Source: Tolypocladium sp. Sup5 PDA-1 | Taxonomy: Eukaryota; Ascomycota; Sordariomycetes; Hypocreales; Ophiocordycipitaceae | DNA: 64,000 nt | NCBI GenBank assembly: GCA_000750105.3 | Contig: JPHH03000018.1 | Location: 434,001-498,000 of the forward strand | Direction of reading: 5' to 3' | Notes under the pieces: model-generated | What the model was told of the DNA's origin: nothing | Seen by the model: the letters and a program-made list of their open reading frames with translations, nothing else | Databases searched by the model: none | Program-made: the position numbers and the translations under genes | Part shown: positions 50,414 to 61,257 of the stretch, in pieces | Numbering within the stretch: the first letter of the stretch is position 1 | Layout of the letters: each line of letters begins with the position of its first letter

Positions 50414-52822
50414 AGTGCTGTTGGGATCGTAATGTTGTCGAGGTTTTAGTACCCTAGTTGAAGTATGTTGCCACTCTGGGGGAAATCCAGTGCAGCTGGA
50501 CATGACGCCACTGCGATATATAATATTTTCTGACGCAGTGCGGACCCCACAGATTTCGGCTCAAGGCCAACGATCGTCCCAATAATCGTGCTTGGGTAGC
50601 CGCCGAAAAGAGCGCCTGCATGAGGCATGAATATCGAAATCGTAATGACTCCTAATTGGCAGACTGTATGTGTACCGTTAACGCGGCCCGCTAATCCTAA
50701 GCGGGCGACTCTCTGACTGGTGTGCCGCAATTCTACCAATTTACCGGTGCGCCTCTTAACGGTTGTCTGCGTTCAGCGCATCTCGTGTCTGAACAAGCGC
50801 TACTAAGTCCTCTATCGACTTATTTCACAGCAACGCAGTGCGTTCTTGAACAAATCAAGGCAATGCATCGCAAGTTTGCCTACTGATTGAGGGTCTTAGA
50901 GCCAGGCCAGCGTTTTTAGGCCATTTCACGGCTGCATAACCGCGGACGAGGTTACTACCTGGAAGCCGAGAGAGAGATGTCGGTTCGAATCCAGCCAGGG
51001 ACCAGGTCTTTTGGCCTAACCAGTACACGCCTTCCAATGCGGCGTATGATAAAATTGCGTGGCGGAATAGGCCTGCCGTAAAGGGGTCTACGCAAGCCAC
51101 GGCTAGGGTTGGAGGGCCTAGCCGCACCTAGCCCCCGATTAGAAACCCGGGCCGCTCCCATCGATACTGTGGCGTAGTGCCCCCAGTCTAAAACCCGGGC
51201 CGCGCGAGTCGTTAATAAAGTTAGTCCAACTACTCCGTAGAAACTAACTAATTCCCTACCTCTATCCCGAAGGTGGGAATCGGCTTCGGCACCATTAACA
51301 CGGCGTTCTTACGCACGAGAGAGCCACGAGAAGCCATCACCACACGTGTATTCAGTCAATTGAGAAAAGGCTTGGTGTGTGCATTACTAAATACGTCCCT
51401 CTTCTTACAATTGGTGCTGTGCGGCAGCCGCCTGTGCCCATTGTGCCTCTTCGTATCCCACGCCTCGGGGGAAGAGGACTCGTATTCGGCATCCTATGAT
51501 GCATCCTGTGACGTCTGTGACGCCTATAACGCTCGTGCTGCTTGCAATGCCATCCTAACTCGTATTGCCGGTATAATTCGCTCGGCTCGAGTCGTAGCCG
51601 GCACGGCGAGCTCATCGTCAGAGTCTGGCGTGCGACGTGCAGCTCATTGGTATGCTCGTTGCATCCGTGTGCCCGGCTCGTACGTATCATCATCGTCATT
51701 GTGTTCTAACGGTAGCTTCGTCGCTGCCGGCGGCCTCGTGGCTCTTGTCGCTGCCGGTCTCGCGGCTCAAGGCATCGCGAGCCTCGACGGGTAGAGACGG
51801 TGTATACGATGCGTGCCGTCAATTGGGAACATCTACATACTTGGAACGTAGTGGTGGAGAAGCGCTCTTGCGCGACCACGCCACAATGACCCAATTTTCG
51901 TACGATGGATAGACAGAGGCGTAGGATAGATACGGAGTAGTCGGGGCGCATATTCAGGTCATTAGAGTATAAATATAATAACCGCGGACGAGGACTTGAG
52001 CGAGTTCGCCAGCATTGATAACAGCAAGGTCGCACCATCGCAACAATCCTTTTGAACTGAACATCTGCTGCACTGCAAATTTTGGTGGCGCGGCAACGTG
52101 TATTGAGTTTGACCGTGACCAGAATACGGTTACACCGTTTGCCGTTTTCGCTTACCGTCGCGCATCTGCCAATTAAGTCATCATAGCTGGGTGGTACCCC
52201 GCCCATGTGGGTGCGGGAAAATTATCACGTTACATATTTCTGCCTCCGCCTTTCTCACTCCTCGGATTCTCACTCTCTCTTCTCCATATGCAGAACACGG
52301 GAACAAGAGGCGATCTTGCAAGCTGAAAGCCCGCCGTCAATACAACACTTCTCGTTGGCTACATCTCCGAGAATCGAGGATCCTGTAATCGCGCAGAGAG
52401 TCCACTACTGAGTCACCACAATTCGTATGTAACTGCATATGATGCGTACTACGCAAACAGGATCTGACATGCCTACCTACTCTTAGGCCAAGCCGGACCG
52501 ATATATGCATTTCTGGTTCATGGTCAATTCATATATAGACCATTGCTCGACCAACATCGCTCGGTCAACATCGCTTCTAACGGAAGTGGATGCCTACGAG
52601 CCCAGCCTCCATATGTGCTTCGATCGCCCTCGTCGCCCGATCAGTCACGTTTTGCAGAACTCAACCAAGGCATAACTATCGAAATCTTGGTCGTGCGTTC
52701 GCTACGTCCTCTCATGAATCGCCTTGCACCTCCGCTATTGGCTTGACCGTCAAGAGTCGATAGCCTTCCTTCGCCCAACCCTATTGCTCTCAGAATATTC
52801 TGTGCTCCTGGCTCAGCCTGCC
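50414..52822. other. Repeat-scarred gene-poor stretch
   Basis: About 2.4 kb without a supported gene. It contains a 16-bp exact direct repeat (ATAACCGCGGACGAGG at 50936-50951 and 51978-51993) and a 13-bp repeat (AAACCCGGGCCGC at 51143-51155 and 51191-51203). It also has a lone tRNA-like B-box motif (GGTTCGAATCC near 50982). Long frames between 51273 and 52206 have no family resemblance. This suggests an old mobile-element remnant, not assignable by eye. Confidence 0.4.
50936..51993 (+). repeat. Region bounded by a 16-bp direct repeat
   Basis: ATAACCGCGGACGAGG occurs at 50936-50951 and again at 51978-51993, 1,042 bp apart and in the same orientation. No transposase, integrase or reverse transcriptase motif is visible between the copies. 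Confidence 0.35.
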
Positions 52823-53527
52823 ATGGATTCTAAAAAGGACAGAATCCATACTTCTACTTCGCATACAGCATCGCCTGTCACCAACCTTTTCAGCTTGCCC
52901 CACGCAGCCCGCAATGATATTTACCGAAGGGTGCTCGTTGTGGCGCATCCACTCTATCTTTTCCAGGACACAAGTTCTCCACGAGTCGAATTTTTTGCGC
53001 CAGACAGACCAGTTCGATGGCTTGCATTGCTGTACACCAACCGACAGGTACGCGATGAGGCTAGCGCAGTGCTATATGGCTGGAATCATTTTACATTCGT
53101 GGATACAACGCGGCACCAGGCCGACCTCCTAAAGTCCTTTCTAAACTGCATCGGATCTGTAAACGCAGGTCATCTCTCTCACATATGCGTCAACTTCCCG
53201 GTCGCGGACAGTGTGGTGAGCCAACCAGGAAAAACCATACTCAGGGAAGATGACTTGCGCAGTCTGAAGCTTCTTCAAGAGAAGTGCATCAACCTAAAGA
53301 CGCTGGAAACCATGGTGCAAAGCCACAATTCCATGGGTCTGACCAAGCCGAGTCAGGACTCGGACGACTCGCAGTTCATTCGAGAGGCATTCTCGCAGAT
53401 TGATGCGCAGCTAAAAGCTATTCCTTCACTGAGCGAAATTATCGTCAGTTTCTACAACGGCCCCCCAACTCCTGAGGTGACGGAGTCGATGCAACGCCTT
53501 GGGTGGGTGATCTTGCCTGGGCAATAA
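52823..53527 (+). CDS. 2EXR/F-box-like domain protein
   Basis: A single-exon gene of 234 residues from the ATG at 52823. The N-terminal part, LFSLPHAARNDIYRRVLVVAHPLYLF, has the LPxExRxxIY start of the fungal 2EXR (F-box-like) domain, and WLALLYTNRQVRDEASAVLYG is its second hallmark. Next come FVDTTRHQADLLKSFL and the conserved SVNAGHLSHICVNFPV. The family is very large in filamentous ascomycetes and its function is mostly unknown. The F-box likeness suggests adaptor or scaffold roles, but no ligase link is proven. The frame is open upstream to 52724 but without a better ATG. Confidence 0.82.
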   Translation: MDSKKDRIHTSTSHTASPVTNLFSLPHAARNDIYRRVLVVAHPLYLFQDTSSPRVEFFAPDRPVRWLALLYTNRQVRDEASAVLYGWNHFTFVDTTRHQADLLKSFLNCIGSVNAGHLSHICVNFPVADSVVSQPGKTILREDDLRSLKLLQEKCINLKTLETMVQSHNSMGLTKPSQDSDDSQFIREAFSQIDAQLKAIPSLSEIIVSFYNGPPTPEVTESMQRLGWVILPGQ

Positions 53528-54789
53528 AGGATAATGGAAGGATGAAGGACACGCCTTGCTTCAGGAGAAAGTAGGTGAAGAGCAAACGAGGGAATCCTTT
53601 GTTGAAGGTCCGTTCTCATGGGTATCGGTCTGCGTTAGCCGCAGCTCGCAAGAACACGCGACGATAACGGACCGTGCGATCGAAGCGATCGTGGTGAATT
53701 CTCCCCAACTCTGCCCCGACGTCAATCAAGCTGTCGATGTAGGCAGACGGCAGCATTGCAGGAAATGGCGCCAACGCCCGCACAAGGATACTTAGGCAAC
53801 AACGGGCCTCTTCAGACTAGATAGAACTCTAGAAACTCCAGACCTCTCAATATACACTCGTTAGACCCATATAAGACAGGCGGAGCTTTCGGATTGATAT
53901 GCACGAAACGGACGGCATTGCTCTTAGCCCATGTCACCGGATACGATGGCAATTTCTTTGGTACTAGCAGGGCATTTCACGTTGACCGCTGTAGAAGTAA
54001 GCTTCCCCGGCGTCAATGTGAGGTCCTATGAGAACGTATCCTGGAAAGGGAACTAAACGCAGGGGGCTGGACGCCTCACAAGCACCGTGTAATGACGGAG
54101 GTGCACAGTAACCCATCTTTAGAAAAGGATGGTTGCCATCGTACAAGGCTTTCGACTTCCGGCTTCGGAGGTTTGCTTTTAGGGCGATGTCTCTTGATGC
54201 GTCCGAACTTGGGTAGTACACATGCATTCCCCACGCCGTCTCTCTAATTGACAGTGCATTATTATATCTGTGAAATCATTGACTTTAGTCGTCCAAGATT
54301 CGACGCTATTGATGTCTGAGGCACAGTTGCGGCATTGAGACAGCATGTTAAGTCTACATGTACATGTACGTGCCCAGCTAGCAGGCACTTTGTGCCACGT
54401 CGGCCTACGAGCACAGTCGGCGGCAGTTGGCCGACTACATGTACGGACTAGGGTGCGACGGAGCTGAAAGACCGTTGGGCCGGTACCGTTAGTGACGAAG
54501 ACGGACGCACGTCGAAAGACATGTCTCGGCTCGTGGTTAAGCCGCTACCACATTCGCAGCTTGATATGAAGTTGTCATTAACACAGACGCAGGAGGCTTA
54601 AAAACTTGCGGTGTGATTTGAACCTTGAATTGCTAGATGAGGACGAGATAGTCCGTACGCAGGACATGATTAGCCCGGTGCATGGCATGAGCTGAATATG
54701 CAGACGAACAAGGCGGCGCTGCTGCTGAGCTGTCTATGTAGTCGGAGGACCCCAATCCCGGTCGCAGCGTTACATCCGCAGCCGTATTC
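53528..54789. other. Gene-free stretch
   Basis: About 1.26 kb without a supported gene. It includes the second copy of a dispersed segment (53882-53922, see 46076-46116) and CTACATGTAC-type palindromic motifs near 54354-54367 and 54434-54443. Confidence 0.4.
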
Positions 54790-56136
54790 TCATCGCAAGC
54801 CAGGCTGCCTTGTCTCCCGTCCCGGAACCAGCTCATGCTCGTCCGAGCTATCATCCAATAAGAACTGCTTTCCCCTTCGCCCCGAAAACTTGGCCTTGAT
54901 CGTGGCAAAGAGACCCGGCATGTCAGAGCCAGGGCCATTCATGATCCTCCCAGGGTGGACGGCGTTGAAGGACAAGAGCGCCAGAAACATTGGCGCCGCT
55001 TCCAAGACGTAAAAGTACGCCTCATGGGTCGTCAAGGCATTGCCCCTTTCTACGCCGCCAGAAAACTCAGCCAGTCGGTATACAATGCGCACCGTAATCA
55101 TGGCCAACGAAAAGTAAAGAGTACACAGCAGCTGACCCCATTCGGTATTGAAGAGGCCGCCCCAGAAACCACGTATTCGGCCCCCCACAGTCGTCATCTG
55201 TACCTGGAATGCGACGCAGAGGCCGACAAAGACCAGGATCATAAACTCCTGGAAGCCGATGCCGCCCATGTAAATGTGAATAGCTCGCTGCTGTGTTTCG
55301 GGCGATGCGCTCGGGCCAGCCATGCCGCCGCCAACGAGCTGCACGACGAAAGAAGCAATGTCGAAGAATACGAACGTGGCGGCGACGGTGGCGGCCGGTA
55401 AGCGGAGGATAGATCGCGAGGGGTGGAAGTAGTAGATCATGCGGCCGAGCGTCATGTAGGCAAAGGCATTGACCCCTTTTCCATTGCCTGTTAGCAATTC
55501 ATCTCGGTCAAAGAGATATGTGAACTTACACAGCGGCGCAAGCAGGATAAAGATCTGGAAGACGAGGTAAATGCCGTCACTCTGCTGCCACCTCGAGCTT
55601 AATGCTCGGAATGTCATGGCCACCGTCTCCCAGATAGCCGCCATGATAATGACCCAGCACCACCTCTGCAATTCGCCGCAGGCCGTCAGCCGTTGGTCCG
55701 TCAAAGGAGCGGGAGGGTTCAACATACGGACCTTTTTGTACGCCGCGGCCTGCCAGACGTGAATCCCCACGAGAATGGCAAACAGGGCCGCAAACGCCGC
55801 GGCAGCCTTGAGGCTCGGGTAGTAGTTCCATATTGCACCGCACGTCCCCGGCGGGACATAGCCGTTCTCGTCGGGCGTGATGGTCCGGACGCAGGTGGGG
55901 ATGGCAATGGCGATGGTTTGTCCGGGGATTGTGAGGTCGCTCTTTGTTTCTCCGACGATGACGATGAGTTCGGTGGTAGTGAAATCGCCCGTAGGCGTTG
56001 GGGTTGGACCAGACTGGGGCGTTGCTGTCGTTTGCCGTGCCTCGAGGTTTGCTGTTGGTGTTGGTGTTGGCGTTGGCGTTTGGATGGCCGCCGCAGACAC
56101 GGAGGCGGCAAGGAACAGACAGACAAGGTGCAACAT
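54790..56136 (-). CDS. RTA1-like membrane protein (lipid-translocating exporter family)
   Basis: Exons 56136..55530 and 55475..54790 give 430 residues. The 54-nt intron is in frame; splicing to an AAAG acceptor gives LLAPLWVNAFAYMTLGRMIYYF, the family consensus around the fourth helix. A cleavable-looking signal peptide (residues 1-17) is followed by a Thr/Pro repeat (PTPTPTPT) and a predicted extracellular domain with CVRTITPDENGYVPPGTCG. Seven transmembrane helices come next, starting AAAAFAALFAILVGIHVW. The family includes Rta1, Rsb1 and Rtm1, linked to resistance to toxic lipids and sterol-biosynthesis inhibitors. The tail EFSGG...NALTTHEAYFYVLE then HPGRIM is typical. The substrate is unknown. 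Confidence 0.92.
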   Translation of the reverse strand: MLHLVCLFLAASVSAAAIQTPTPTPTPTANLEARQTTATPQSGPTPTPTGDFTTTELIVIVGETKSDLTIPGQTIAIAIPTCVRTITPDENGYVPPGTCGAIWNYYPSLKAAAAFAALFAILVGIHVWQAAAYKKVRMLNPPAPLTDQRLTACGELQRWCWVIIMAAIWETVAMTFRALSSRWQQSDGIYLVFQIFILLAPLCKFTYLFDRDELLTGNGKGVNAFAYMTLGRMIYYFHPSRSILRLPAATVAATFVFFDIASFVVQLVGGGMAGPSASPETQQRAIHIYMGGIGFQEFMILVFVGLCVAFQVQMTTVGGRIRGFWGGLFNTEWGQLLCTLYFSLAMITVRIVYRLAEFSGGVERGNALTTHEAYFYVLEAAPMFLALLSFNAVHPGRIMNGPGSDMPGLFATIKAKFSGRRGKQFLLDDSSDEHELVPGRETRQPGLR

Positions 56137-56504
56137 TTCCTCACTAACGGAAATAAAAAATAAAAAAAAGAGGAAATGCCAAAAGCTTTGGGTATATAAA
56201 CCAGTTTATGATGACAATGGACAGTTTACTTCGCAAAACCTTGCAGTTTCCCAGTCGACTTTATGCTCTTCAAGTTGCCAAATTTGGCAACCTCGCATCT
56301 TCCCCAGACGTCGGACGCGTATTAGCCCCAGGCTTGGACAGGGGCCACGCACCCGAGCACCCGAGCAATGTGGGTAGAGTCCGAACCAGCCAACCACGTC
56401 TTGCGAGTTCCTGGTCCCTCCCGGTTGGTGTTACCGGTGACGCAAACCGAGCCCTGCACTGAGCTGAGCACTTACACAAAGTTTATGCGCTACGAAGAAA
56501 TCTA
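56137..56504. other. Spacer RTA1-like / GNAT gene
   Basis: A 368-bp region with the RTA1-like promoter and the 3' flank of the GNAT gene. An A-rich run lies at 56149-56170. Nothing else is recognised. Confidence 0.45.
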
Positions 56505-57170
56505 CTACTCTCTCTTCGCACTCGGAGGCCACCAGATCATCGCGGGAAACAAGTAACCCCCATCCTCGGCGGCAGCCATCGCCTCGAATCCCAACTCCTT
56601 ATACAGCGACATGCCTTCCGCACTCGCCTCCAGATATGCCGGGATCCCAAGCTCAGCACACCGATCCATGCCCCATCGCACAACCAAAGACCCGATTCCC
56701 TGCCGCCGGTGGCCCGGATCGACACACAGAAATTTGAGTTGGCCAAACGCGCGGGACCCCATCCGCCGTCGGCGGGCTTCGTTCCCCGGCTTCACAAACG
56801 CAAGGCAGCGCTCTCGGTGCTCCTCGTCCTCGACCCAGGCGAAGTTCATGATGTAGTTCTCCGCCACGCACTCCTCCTCGGTGCGGGCGCGGTCGTAGAT
56901 GTACCACTCCGCGTAGCCGACAATCTTCTCTTTCCCTGTGGATGGGTCTGTGTGGACGCACTTGATGCACACCGGCGCGGAGGGGAACTTGTCCATGTGC
57001 TCGCGTTGGCCCTGCAAGTGCCGCCGCGCGCTTACCAGGCGGTTCTCGGGGGTGTTTGTGCCGTGCGATATGTCATGGATGGGGACGAATCCGAAGGCGA
57101 GGTTGAAGATTTCCATGCATCGGGGCATGTCCTCATCCTTGGCGGGCTCGACGTGGAGATTTGGCGCCAT
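56505..57170 (-). CDS. GNAT-family N-acetyltransferase
   Basis: A single-exon gene of 221 residues. The N-terminus NLHVEPAKDEDMPRCMEIFNLAF is the common opening of a fungal GNAT subgroup often found near secondary-metabolite genes. A central strand (KIVGYAEWYIYDR) precedes the acetyl-CoA-binding motif in LKFLCVDPGHRRQGIGSLVV (R-x-x-G-x-G form). The fold ends AYLEASAEGMSLYKELGFEA, the usual substrate-side strand and helix. The target is unknown. It is unrelated in sequence to the other GNAT gene at 43058. Confidence 0.9.
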   Translation of the reverse strand: MAPNLHVEPAKDEDMPRCMEIFNLAFGFVPIHDISHGTNTPENRLVSARRHLQGQREHMDKFPSAPVCIKCVHTDPSTGKEKIVGYAEWYIYDRARTEEECVAENYIMNFAWVEDEEHRERCLAFVKPGNEARRRRMGSRAFGQLKFLCVDPGHRRQGIGSLVVRWGMDRCAELGIPAYLEASAEGMSLYKELGFEAMAAAEDGGYLFPAMIWWPPSAKRE

Positions 57171-57571
57171 CTTGAAGGGCTGCAGTGTCGCCAGTCACAA
57201 TAGGGGATTCAGAAGGGAGTTGTCTCTGACTCAAAAGGTTTATCACAAAGTAGTGGTTTGTGACATTCCACAAGTATGGTCAACGAGTGAGGGGTTTCTA
57301 CAAGACTGAATGTGAACTCGATTCTTATCGATGCCCCATCGCACAATTCCACATGCTTCCTGGTAGTCGTATTTCTCGTAAACTGTACCGCGTCACAAGT
57401 TTCGCTGACGTGACTCACACTCAGTTCATGCCAGGAACAGGCACGCGGGAATACCTAGGTTAAATATTCCCCCTCACACACCATCCTCGGCCGCAATTCG
57501 GCCACCATCCTGACACAACAGCCAGTGACGCTATTAGCCATAGACCACGCACAACACGGAGACTTGTACGA
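57171..57571. other. Spacer GNAT / Zn2Cys6 gene
   Basis: A 401-bp region holding the GNAT promoter and the 3' flank of the regulator. No other feature is seen. Confidence 0.45.
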
Positions 57572-59207
57572 CTACGTGGTTACTAACCTCTGCTGTAAGT
57601 TGCTCAGTGCTGGCTCCTTTACGGTAACCCAGTCATGCCTTGCCTCAACGCCGCCGCCCCAACTCCGCATAAGAAAGCAAATCTTTCGTCTTACAACCTT
57701 TGCGCCATCGTCGCCTACCCGGACATTCAAGACTGCCTCCAACGCATTGTCCCTGATTCGCCGCCCATCCTCTGGTAGCGTCAGCTCGCTCTCATCCACC
57801 GTTTTCAACGTCTCGGCCTCATCAGGCGTAATCTCGATGCCGTGCTCAATCTCAATGGTGCGCGTCCCGACGGCATACATCGTAACAGCGTCCCACAACG
57901 TCTCGCGCGGGCATGACAGAGTCTTCATTAGTGTCAGGGCCGCGAGACGTAGCTTCAGGTGCCGGCACTTGATGACGACAAAGTGCAGCAAGGGGCAGAA
58001 GCCCATGACAAAGGTGAACCTGGGACCTTGGGTGGAGGATACTGTCGCTGCAACTTGCGCGATCTCAACGATTCGCAGAAACTTGTTCATGTGGGCATCG
58101 TATACCGTCTCGTCCGGAGACAGGCATGTGTTCGTCCATATCTTGGCGACGAGCCACCGCATCTCCAGCATCAAGAACGTGGCTTCGTGTGTATGGGCGA
58201 GCTGAAAGCCCCCTCGGTATATGCAGAATGCGGACCACCACCTGTCGAGATCTTCGTCGAGTCGCTGCTGGTCCCACACGGCAGACTCCAGTGACTGCAG
58301 CTCGGGGCCAATGCCAAGCCGGTGATGGTCACTGGTGCGAGCCAACCTGACAGACCGCGAGAGCAGTGAGTCAAGCGACCCTTGCGCCCGAGATAGTTCT
58401 TCAAACGACGACCCGTACGTCGGCAGGGACTCGGCATCCTCAAGCACTGGAAGGTTTGACACGCCTCCGCCGAAGAAGTAGGGAAAGATGCCCAGGTGGC
58501 GGAAGACGGAAACGAGATCCGAGCTGGCTTTCGACGACTGCAGCAGCGATATGCCGTGGCTGACATGACTGATGGCGGCCCTTGTGTCGCCGCGCAGGAA
58601 CTCGATGCATATGAAGAGGACGCACACGAGCAGCACCGTGTCCATGGAGCCGGCCGAGGCTCGTGGCGTGACAATGTGCTTGATGGCCGAGTTATAATGC
58701 TTGATGGCAAAGTCGTTGCGCTCGTACCGCGGCTCAAACTCGAGCTCCAGCTGCTGGGCGCTGAACTTTTCGTACAGGGAACTGATGGCCAAGACGGCAT
58801 GCCTCGCCGCAGGCTCGCTGTACGTCACCTGTGCCACCAGATGGGTCCAGAAGGAGCTCTCCAGCGACCCGCCGAGCGCCGGCGCGACAACCTGGCGGAA
58901 GAATGCCAGGCTGCGGAGCTCGATGGAGTCTGCGCCCGGCGTTGCCGCGGGCGCCGGACGGAGCCGTACACGGAGCAGCTCGTCCCATGAGTAGGAACCC
59001 GGGGGCGGAGGCTTGTAGCCGTCGCATTTCCTGCCGGTCGACTTGCATCGCTGGCACTCTGGGCGTGTCTCGTCGCACTTGATCTTGCGAGCCCTGGTTG
59101 GTCCGGGGTGAGTCTCGTCCCGCGTGTCCACCCCGAGGGTTCAAGGAGCGAACCTACTTGCATGTCAGGCACCCTGTGCGGACCTTTTGCACACCTTTTC
59201 GCGGCAT
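57572..59207 (-). CDS. Zn2Cys6 fungal transcription factor
   Basis: Exons 59207..59158 and 59093..57572 give 523 residues. The 64-nt intron (GTAGGT...AACCAG) splits the zinc cluster right after the second Cys; joining gives RTGCLTCKARKIKCDE with Cys at 13, 16, 23, 30, 33 and 40, the canonical spacing. Without the 50-nt first exon the protein would lose its DNA-binding motif. The rest fits the fungal-specific transcription-factor domain 2 type (FWTHLVAQVTYSEPAARHAVLAIS...), common in pathway regulators. Its targets are unknown. The divergent neighbour is a medium-chain reductase at 61258, 2 kb away, a possible target. The RiPP-like cluster lies over 15 kb away, so a link is speculative. Confidence 0.92.
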
Positions 59208-61257
59208 GATACGGGAGTGTGATTCAGGCAATCCAGTGGACGTCGCCGAGTCTCACAGATCGCCAATAAGGGCGAGTGCCTTCAGAGATACCACTCGAGG
59301 CTTATCTACGTAACCAGGCTGGTTGCAGTCGAGGCGAGTTGGGATTGGGGGGGGGTGACGACGCGATAACTTGAAGGTACGAATATTGAGCCACGTCGTG
59401 AGTCGTCGTCGTCGTCGGTAATGTGCTCACAGTGGCTGAGGCAGAAGAACTCAGGGGTGAGAAGCAAGGGTGAGAAGCAAGGGTGAGAAAGGAGGGTGAG
59501 TGAACCCATCTCGGATCCGCACTTGTGGGGGGCGGTTCCATGAGTGGGGCAAATGCGAGCCGGCGAATCTCGGGGCCGACTCATGGACCCTGGGTGGAGA
59601 CTCCGGCCGACTCCGTACACCTTGATACCGTCATGTAACCCGCAGCTTCAGTTGGGTTATTTTTAAATGCGACTCCCGCCAATGGCGTGGCTCTCGAATG
59701 GTTCGAACTCCCGCCTCAACTTGTCACCAGTGCTGGGTAACCCGCCTACCCTGTACGATGTGGCTCAATCATTTCGTGTACGATTCGTCTCACCAGGCAC
59801 AAGCTGAGGCAAAAGTTACGCTATACAATTGGTTTCGATTCGATGGGCCGTATTCTCTAAGCCAAGTCGGCTTGAGGTGAGCAATTCCACCGCCGTGAAG
59901 TCGACTGTGGCCAAACTAGAGGCAAATGTTCATGTCCGCCCCGTCTGTTGAACCGTCTCAGGGGTCTCGCGTGGCGTTAGGGGAGGATTGTGGTACACGG
60001 GACGGTCCGTCTTGGCATGTTGTATGTGGGATGCATGCCATGCTAGCCCAATAGGATACGAGAGCTTAAACATGTCGGCTCGGTAGAAGGGATGGCCGGA
60101 ATTAGGCAGGTCCGTAAGGGGAACGTCTGTGTACTTCGTACCTGGATCGAGCAAATCAGATGCAGCACGGCATGTAGAGATCTCACGGAAGGCGGAAGGA
60201 TGTGCGCCACGGATCTGGACCTTGTTACACGACGTACAAACTGAAGATGAATATTCCATCTCACTACGGACTACGGATACGGAGGTACCAGTTGTCAAGA
60301 ACCTGGGTGCCATTCTCGTGTTCAACAATGCAGGCCAATATACGTCCTCTACAACATGAACCCCAACATGAACAACACATGACCAAAAATATCCAGCCCA
60401 ACATGTACGGCCAATTGAGCCTGGAAAAGACATCTTTATCACCACGAATTCTATAAGCGAGCACAGTACAACATTGGTCGTATTTTGGGCGACGCTGATA
60501 CAAGCCAAGTCCCCGTCACTGCTATTAGTGGGTGGCATCATGAAGATGGCACACGGTGCCACTGACGCCAGGGACGAGAACTTGTCTTTCAAGCGCCGCT
60601 CGGAACAACAGACAGCGACCTCTGCGTATCGCATCTACGTGTGTTTCGGGAAGCGGACGTCGAATGACAGAAAAGTCAAGAATAACCGTAATCCGACGGA
60701 CTACATGCCCATCATCCTCAAGCCCGGGCGGAGCGGTGCTTCGGCACAATTCCCCCCCGACACAAGCCACCCAACCGCCACAGCCCCGTCAAGCCCCCCC
60801 AAGGAGCCGCACTACGGAGCCAACATCGGGCCGCGTCGCTCTCCGCATCCCGCGTTCCCACTCCTGCCGCGCGTAGACGCCCAAGACGCCCTAGGGCTGG
60901 CAAGCTCTCCAGCCCAGGCGCCTCGCTAGTGCTCGGGTCCAGTCTCGTTCCTTTCGACCGCCGTCGTTGGACTCGGCTTCGAGATGCGCCATGTGCCGGT
61001 GCGCCGCGCGCGCGCCTTGTGGTCGAGATTGCGGTCGAGGGCTGGAGGATGACGACGGCGCGAGTGCGAGGCGGGAAAATTCGCTGAGACTCCCGTGAGG
61101 AATGGTTCGGGGGAGTCGTAGCTATAAAGAGGCTTCGTCGCGACGTCGTCCCAGACACGAGAGAATCACCAAACACCAAGACAACAACAAACTCTCAACC
61201 ACCCTCAACGCCTCCCTCGCAACTCACGTCCATCTCTCCACCTCTCCATCGCCCGCC
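59208..61257. promoter_or_regulatory. Long divergent intergenic region, Zn2Cys6 gene / reductase gene
   Basis: About 2 kb. It contains a short tandem repeat (GGTGAGAAGCAA units, 59456-59486), and a TATAAAG at 61123-61129 sits 129 bp before the reductase start. An open minus-strand frame at 59930-60634 has no recognisable domain and is not called. Confidence 0.5.
61123..61129 (+). promoter_or_regulatory. TATA box of the reductase gene
   Basis: TATAAAG lies downstream of the in-frame ATG at 61102, which shows that the start at 61258 is the right one. Confidence 0.5.

Noticed and set aside
50930..51010. Possible tRNA gene around GGTTCGAATCC
   Set aside because: The T-stem pairs poorly and no acceptor stem or A box could be placed.
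51273..52206. Two overlapping open frames on opposite strands (173 and 166 codons)
   Set aside because: No recognisable domain, low-complexity Ser/Arg runs, and located in repeat-scarred DNA.
59690..59760. Possible tRNA around GGTTCGAACTCC
   Set aside because: The stem arms do not pair on either strand.
59930..60634. Minus-strand open frame of 234 codons
   Set aside because: It has no ATG-initiated family resemblance, no domain and mixed codon use, and it lies in a promoter-like spacer.
61102..61257. Upstream in-frame ATG as reductase start
   Set aside because: It lies before the TATAAAG box, and the added Arg/Ser-rich stretch is not part of the family.
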